Source: Gammaproteobacteria bacterium
GTDB taxonomy: Bacteria; Pseudomonadota; Gammaproteobacteria; Acidiferrobacterales; SZUA-150
Assembly: GCA_029880755.1 (NCBI GenBank)
Contig: JAOUNW010000020.1
Span: 1 to 18,531, forward strand
Length of the DNA stretch: 18,531 bases
Direction: 5' to 3'
A model generated the notes under the pieces. The model was given only the letters and a program-made list of their open reading frames with translations. It was not told the origin of the DNA and did no database searches. Below, one piece after another: positions 14,833-18,531 of this stretch. Each line of letters starts with the position of its first letter. The first letter of the stretch is position 1. The translations under genes and the position numbers were made by a program.

Positions 14833-14860
14833 CTTGTATTAAACACAAGGATTCTTGTAT
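14833..14860. repeat. Overlapping short inverted and direct repeats between pyrE and the exonuclease III gene
   Basis: CTTGTAT occurs at 14833-14839 and 14854-14860, 21 bases (two helix turns) apart, with ACAAG between them (14846-14850). Each CTTGT can pair with the central ACAAG. A further pair, AAGGATTC, occurs at 14809-14816 and 14847-14854. It may be an operator for one or both divergent genes. Confidence 0.35.
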
Positions 14861-14869
14861 GGTCAGCGC

Positions 14870-15649
14870 ATGCGTGTCATTACAGCCAATCTGAATGGTA
14901 TCCGGTCCGCCAACGACAAGGGGTTTCATCAGTGGTTGGCCCGGCAAAAGGCCGATATTGTCTGTATTCAGGAAACCAAGGCACAGGTAGATCAGCTTAC
15001 CGATATAATGTTGGCCCCCAAGGGCTTTCACGGTTATTTCCATGACGCGGAGAAAAAGGGTTATAGCGGCGTCGCCATGTACTGCCGAAAACAGCCCGAC
15101 CGGATTCGTATGGGATTAGGATTTCCTGAATTTGATTTGGAGGGGCGATACATTCAGGCGGATTTCGGTAATCTCAGTATCGCTTCTATTTATCTTCCTT
15201 CCGGTTCTAGTGGTGAGGAACGTCAGGCAGCCAAGTACCGGTTCATGGATCGATTGTTGCCATTTATGCAGGCGGCTAAATATGATGGCAGGGAATACAT
15301 CTTTTGCGGTGACTGGAATATTGTCCACCAGGAAATCGATATCAAGAATTGGAAGAGCAATCAGAAGAATTCCGGTTGTCTACCGGAGGAACGAGCCTGG
15401 CTGACGAAGCTGTTCGACGAAGTCGGTTACGTTGATGTATTTAGAACACTGAACCGCGAAGCAGACCAATACACCTGGTGGTCTAACCGGGGACAGGCCT
15501 GGGCCAAAAACGTCGGATGGCGCATTGATTACCAGATTGCTACACCGGGTATCGCCAAAAAGGCAATCAAGGAAAAAATCTACAAAGACAAAAGGTTCTC
15601 AGATCATGCGCCGCTCATCATTGATTACGACTACGAGTTGGGGTCATGA
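14870..15649 (+). CDS. Exodeoxyribonuclease III / AP endonuclease (Xth family)
   Basis: This 259-residue class II AP endonuclease acts in base excision repair. I start at ATG 14870 (MRVITANLNGIRSA), the family's usual beginning; a TTG at 14855 is in frame but adds five residues not seen in the family. Catalytic elements of the EEP fold are present: N7/N9, E35 in CIQETK, CGDWNIVHQEID, and FSDHAPLIIDYD at the end. The sequence also resembles Crc, the Pseudomonas catabolite-repression protein next to pyrE. Crc has lost these catalytic residues, which are intact here, so this is the enzyme. Its TGA overlaps the start of the following permease gene (ATGA, 15646-15649). Confidence 0.92.
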   Translation: MRVITANLNGIRSANDKGFHQWLARQKADIVCIQETKAQVDQLTDIMLAPKGFHGYFHDAEKKGYSGVAMYCRKQPDRIRMGLGFPEFDLEGRYIQADFGNLSIASIYLPSGSSGEERQAAKYRFMDRLLPFMQAAKYDGREYIFCGDWNIVHQEIDIKNWKSNQKNSGCLPEERAWLTKLFDEVGYVDVFRTLNREADQYTWWSNRGQAWAKNVGWRIDYQIATPGIAKKAIKEKIYKDKRFSDHAPLIIDYDYELGS

Positions 15650-17016
15650 GTCCCGCTGACAAGCGACCGTGGCGTCAGGCGTTTGCGGTTTATCGTCATC
15701 CCCGTGTCATTGCTATGCTGTTTCTCGGATTCGCAGCCGGGTTACCTTTTCCTTTAGTGTTTACCACGCTGTCTACCTGGCTACGTGATGTCGGTGTCGA
15801 ACGATCAACCATTGGTTTTTTTGCCTGGGTGGGTATTACTTATTCGATCAAAATATTTTGGGCGCCCGTCGTGGATCGGGCGCCATTGTTTGGGTTGACT
15901 CGATGGCTGGGGCAGCGACGAGGCTGGATGTTGCTGGCGCAAGCGGGAATAGTCTTGGGACTGTTGGGGATGGCGGCCACAGACCCTGTGGAGAATATTA
16001 CTGCCATGGCTTTGCTGGCACTGTTAGTTGCATTTTGCTCTGCAACACAGGATGTTGCCATTGATGCCTATCGTATTGAGGCGGTTGATCCAGCGTATCA
16101 GGGAGCCATGGCCGCTATGTACCAGGCGGGCTGGCGCATCGCAGCGGCGATTGTCGGCGGTGCCGGTGCACTTTATATCGCCAAACTGGCTTCCTGGGAA
16201 ATGAGTTATATAACGATGGCGGTGAGCATGACCATAGGGGTTGTGGCAGTGCTCGTGATTAATGAACCGGCAAAGAGCGTAGACAGAAGTACGTTGTCGG
16301 AGGAGCAGCAGGTCATCGATTATCTTGAGCGTAGCGCTCATGTGCACGGGTTCTTGCGCACGCCGGTTGCGTGGTTTATTGGTGCCGTAATATGTCCTTT
16401 TACAGAGTTCTTCAAGAGAAATGGCAAGTGGGCGTTGATTATTTTGATCTTTATTAGCATCTACCGTATCAGTGATATTGTGTTGGCTAATATGGCTTAT
16501 CCATTTTACATTGACCTGGGATTTAGTCTTGATGAAATTGCCAATATTGCAAAACTATTTGGATTCGTCATGGGAATCTTGGGGGCAGTTGTCGGTGGAA
16601 TTCTGGTTTTCCGATTTGGTGTGATGCCGATTCTATTATTAGGTGCGATATTAGTGGTATTGACCAACCTGATGTATGCCCAGCTTGCAACTGATGGGAA
16701 AAGTCTGATGGGGCTGGCAACAGTAATCAGTGCGGATAACTTTTCCGGTGGACTCGCGGGATCGGCATTTATTGCTTACCTGTCGCGCCTGACCAACACT
16801 GCTTATACTGCCACACAGTATGCACTCTTCAGTTCATTGATGACGCTTATGCCAAAATTCCTTTCCGGTTTTTCCGGCGTGATTGTGGATCACTTTGGTT
16901 ATGTGAATTTCTTCTTTTATGCCTCGGCAACCGGTGTTCCCGGAATTCTGCTGGTACTCTACTTAATGCGAAAAGAGAATTTATTGAAGTCCAGTATGGA
17001 AAATAACAGAAACTAG
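15646..17016 (+). CDS. AmpG-like MFS permease (muropeptide transporter family)
   Basis: This 456-residue major-facilitator protein has about 12 transmembrane segments and no signal peptide. The start YRHPRVIAMLFLGFAAGLPFPLVFTTLSTWLRDVGV and the segments FWAPVVDR, ATQDVAIDAYRIE and AAMYQAGWRIAA are typical of AmpG. AmpG imports anhydro-muropeptides for peptidoglycan recycling. It is translationally coupled to the AP endonuclease gene through a 4-base overlap. It meets the HIT gene tail to tail at a shared CTAG. Close paralogues of unknown substrate exist, so the substrate is family inference. Confidence 0.87.
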   Translation: MSPADKRPWRQAFAVYRHPRVIAMLFLGFAAGLPFPLVFTTLSTWLRDVGVERSTIGFFAWVGITYSIKIFWAPVVDRAPLFGLTRWLGQRRGWMLLAQAGIVLGLLGMAATDPVENITAMALLALLVAFCSATQDVAIDAYRIEAVDPAYQGAMAAMYQAGWRIAAAIVGGAGALYIAKLASWEMSYITMAVSMTIGVVAVLVINEPAKSVDRSTLSEEQQVIDYLERSAHVHGFLRTPVAWFIGAVICPFTEFFKRNGKWALIILIFISIYRISDIVLANMAYPFYIDLGFSLDEIANIAKLFGFVMGILGAVVGGILVFRFGVMPILLLGAILVVLTNLMYAQLATDGKSLMGLATVISADNFSGGLAGSAFIAYLSRLTNTAYTATQYALFSSLMTLMPKFLSGFSGVIVDHFGYVNFFFYASATGVPGILLVLYLMRKENLLKSSMENNRN

Positions 17017-17432
17017 TGAAATGCCAATTCTTTTGCTAGCACCTGTTTGAGTTTTGTGATCATAAGGCGGATACCCTGTTTATCATAGGGTCTGGCGGGG
17101 AGTTTTCCCCAGACAGGGCCGGGCCAGGCAGGGTCGGAGGTGTATCTGACAATATGATGTATATGCAGTTGGGGAACAACATTACCCAGTGCGGCAACAT
17201 TCATTTTATCCGCCTTAAAACGTTGGGCCAGCTTCTCCGAGAGATAACAGGATTCTCTTGTTAATTGCACCTGATCGGTTTTGTTAAGCTGGTAGATTTC
17301 GCTGATATTTTCCCTGTCGGGTACCAAAATGAACCAGGGGAAGTTGCGGTCATTCATCATAAGCAAGTGACACAGCTTGAAGCGGCCAACAACCACACAG
17401 TCTTTTAGCAGTTGGGGGTGAATCTGAAACAT
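17013..17432 (-). CDS. HIT-domain protein
   Basis: This 139-residue histidine-triad nucleotide-binding protein is probably a nucleoside phosphoramidase or dinucleotide hydrolase. Visible elements are the early strand FPWFILVPDR, NVAALGNVVPQLHIHHIVRY with H90, H92 and H93, and a later DPAWPGPVWG. The strict triad H-x-H-x-H is not complete: the fifth position is Ile, as I recall for the subgroup with AALGNVVPQLHxH. The middle, catalytic His (H92) is present. Its TAG stop lies in the same CTAG as the AmpG stop. Transcribed alone. Confidence 0.87.
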   Translation of the reverse strand: MFQIHPQLLKDCVVVGRFKLCHLLMMNDRNFPWFILVPDRENISEIYQLNKTDQVQLTRESCYLSEKLAQRFKADKMNVAALGNVVPQLHIHHIVRYTSDPAWPGPVWGKLPARPYDKQGIRLMITKLKQVLAKELAFH

Positions 17433-17501
17433 GCATAGTTCCTGATGTCTTTCGTGAGCACACTAAGAGTATAGACAGAAAATCTGTCTCTGAGCGCCCT
17501 G

Positions 17502-18470
17502 CTAATCGCTTTCTGAAATACTCTTTTTCCCATTCACTATCATTATTAAGGTGCTTTCAAACTCCTTTTTAAATGGCCCGCCGATAGCCACGGCTTTCCT
17601 TGCCAGCATTTCCGCTTCCCGCGGCTGTCCCCGCTCATAAACTATCTGGGCAAGATTATTGAGTCCCGGGGCAAAATCCGGCCAGGCTCTTGTGATTTGT
17701 CTGAATACTCGTTCAGCTTCTACGAGATCGCCCGCGCTGTAATGGGCATTACCCAGCCCAACCAGTAGGTTCTTGTTATTTATCCATCGGTTTAACGCAG
17801 TTCTGTGGGCGCGTATTGAGAGTTCCCATTGTCCGGTGCTGGAAAAAGGGAGCAAGGATCGAAAATAAGTGTCGGCATCTGCGGTTATCGGTAGGTGTTC
17901 CGGGGTCAGCACCACAATGCCCCAATAGCTTGCACGGCGCCAAGTTTTGTCGAACAGATCTATTGAAATGACGTGCCGTTTTATCTCACCTGACCGCAGT
18001 ACAATGTTACCTTCTCCCAGGTCATAACCTACTACTACCGCGTAGTGCCACGCTGGAAACCAATTTAGCCCGAGGTTTTGTAATACCAGCACCGGATTGC
18101 CAGCACGCACTTCCGAAAGCAACGCGGCCAGATTAGGGGATATTTGGTAGGGCACTGCACCATGCGTCCTGGCGCTTGCCATGATTTCAATCTGGAAGCT
18201 ACCGTGTCGCTCGGGGAGGTAAATCTCCGAAACCAGATTGTCCGGTTCGATATTTAGTCCCTGATGGCGGAGCATTATCGTCAGAGCGGCAGGACCGCAT
18301 TGGTATTCTTTCTGGGGATAAAATGGAACCTGGGTAATTTCAGCCGGTTGGTGAAATTCTTGGATGAGAGCCGGGACTGTATCGGGTCCTGGAAGCCGAT
18401 GTGCGCAACCGAGGAGCAGGAATGCCAACAACCCTCCACCAAGATATAACTTGGCCGGCCATATAATCAA
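17502..18470 (-). CDS. Lipoprotein with C39-like cysteine peptidase domain and TPR repeats (PA2778 type)
   Basis: This 322-residue predicted outer- or inner-membrane lipoprotein begins with a hydrophobic segment and lipobox LLGC with C22. A papain-like C39-type peptidase domain follows (about 45-190) with C58 in QCGPAAL and H142 in WHYAVVVGYD. The C-terminal third (about 210-300) contains two or three TPR-like helix pairs (NLLVGLGNAHYSAGDLVEAERVFRQI, PGLNNLAQIVYERGQPREAEMLARKA). The layout matches PA2778-family proteins, often found beside a PA2779-type gene. Such a partner would lie just past the window edge, because only 61 bases remain upstream. The substrate is unknown. Confidence 0.82.
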   Translation of the reverse strand: MIIWPAKLYLGGGLLAFLLLGCAHRLPGPDTVPALIQEFHQPAEITQVPFYPQKEYQCGPAALTIMLRHQGLNIEPDNLVSEIYLPERHGSFQIEIMASARTHGAVPYQISPNLAALLSEVRAGNPVLVLQNLGLNWFPAWHYAVVVGYDLGEGNIVLRSGEIKRHVISIDLFDKTWRRASYWGIVVLTPEHLPITADADTYFRSLLPFSSTGQWELSIRAHRTALNRWINNKNLLVGLGNAHYSAGDLVEAERVFRQITRAWPDFAPGLNNLAQIVYERGQPREAEMLARKAVAIGGPFKKEFESTLIMIVNGKKSISESD

Positions 18471-18531
18471 TCGTTCACCCTGCAGCTGTTATCGTCTGGA
18501 ATGGGTTTTCTTTACAAAAGGAAATACATCC

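Noticed and set aside
16993..17006. TCCAGTATGGAAAA in the ampG-like gene matches the sequence beside the aprA terminator.
   Set aside because: It lies in coding sequence, is not near a terminator stem, and is short enough to be chance.

Overview
The window looks like chromosomal DNA of a sulfur-oxidising gammaproteobacterium. The main evidence is a sat-aprB-aprA block (9865-11082, 9309-9776, 7300-9282, minus strand) encoding the cytoplasmic sulfite-APS-sulfate branch. Supporting genes are a TauE/SafE-type exporter, a CbbQ/NorQ plus CbbO/NorD pair of the kind found in chemolithoautotrophs and denitrifiers, and the divergent pyrE / exonuclease III arrangement known from gammaproteobacteria. Neither RuBisCO, nitric oxide reductase, dsr genes nor an APS-reductase membrane partner (AprM or QmoABC) lies inside the window.

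Layout, left to right. (i) 1-889 is the accessory part: the far end of an apparent integron gene-cassette array. It holds the tail of one cassette, an attC-like site, and one complete cassette (123-889) whose only gene encodes an unrecognised 220-residue protein with a HEPN-like RNPLVH motif. (ii) 890-1123 is a C-terminal remnant of a MacB/FtsX-type permease whose stop codon lies in the cassette recombination site. (iii) 1133-4081 is the MoxR-family ATPase / VWA-protein pair. (iv) 4308-7157 holds a DUF3391/HD-GYP signalling protein, a hemerythrin-like protein and a YkgJ-type cysteine-cluster protein. (v) 7300-11082 is the sulfur block, with intrinsic terminators after aprA and between sat and aprB. 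(vi) 11083-11371 is a divergent control region containing a structured leader for moaD-moaE (11372-12036). (vii) 12048-18470 is mostly housekeeping: a secreted DUF4124 protein, a TauE-like permease, a bactofilin, pyrE, an exonuclease III-type AP endonuclease translationally coupled to an AmpG-like permease, a HIT protein and a C39-like lipoprotein peptidase with TPR repeats.

How the genes work together: APS reductase running in reverse makes APS from sulfite and AMP, and Sat converts APS plus pyrophosphate to sulfate and ATP. The TauE-like exporter could relieve excess sulfite, and MoaD/MoaE make molybdopterin for molybdoenzymes encoded elsewhere. The best candidate for something undescribed is the cassette gene at 144-806 with its HEPN-like motif. 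Next is the nested-hairpin leader in front of moaDE. All functional calls come from reading the sequence; no database search was run.
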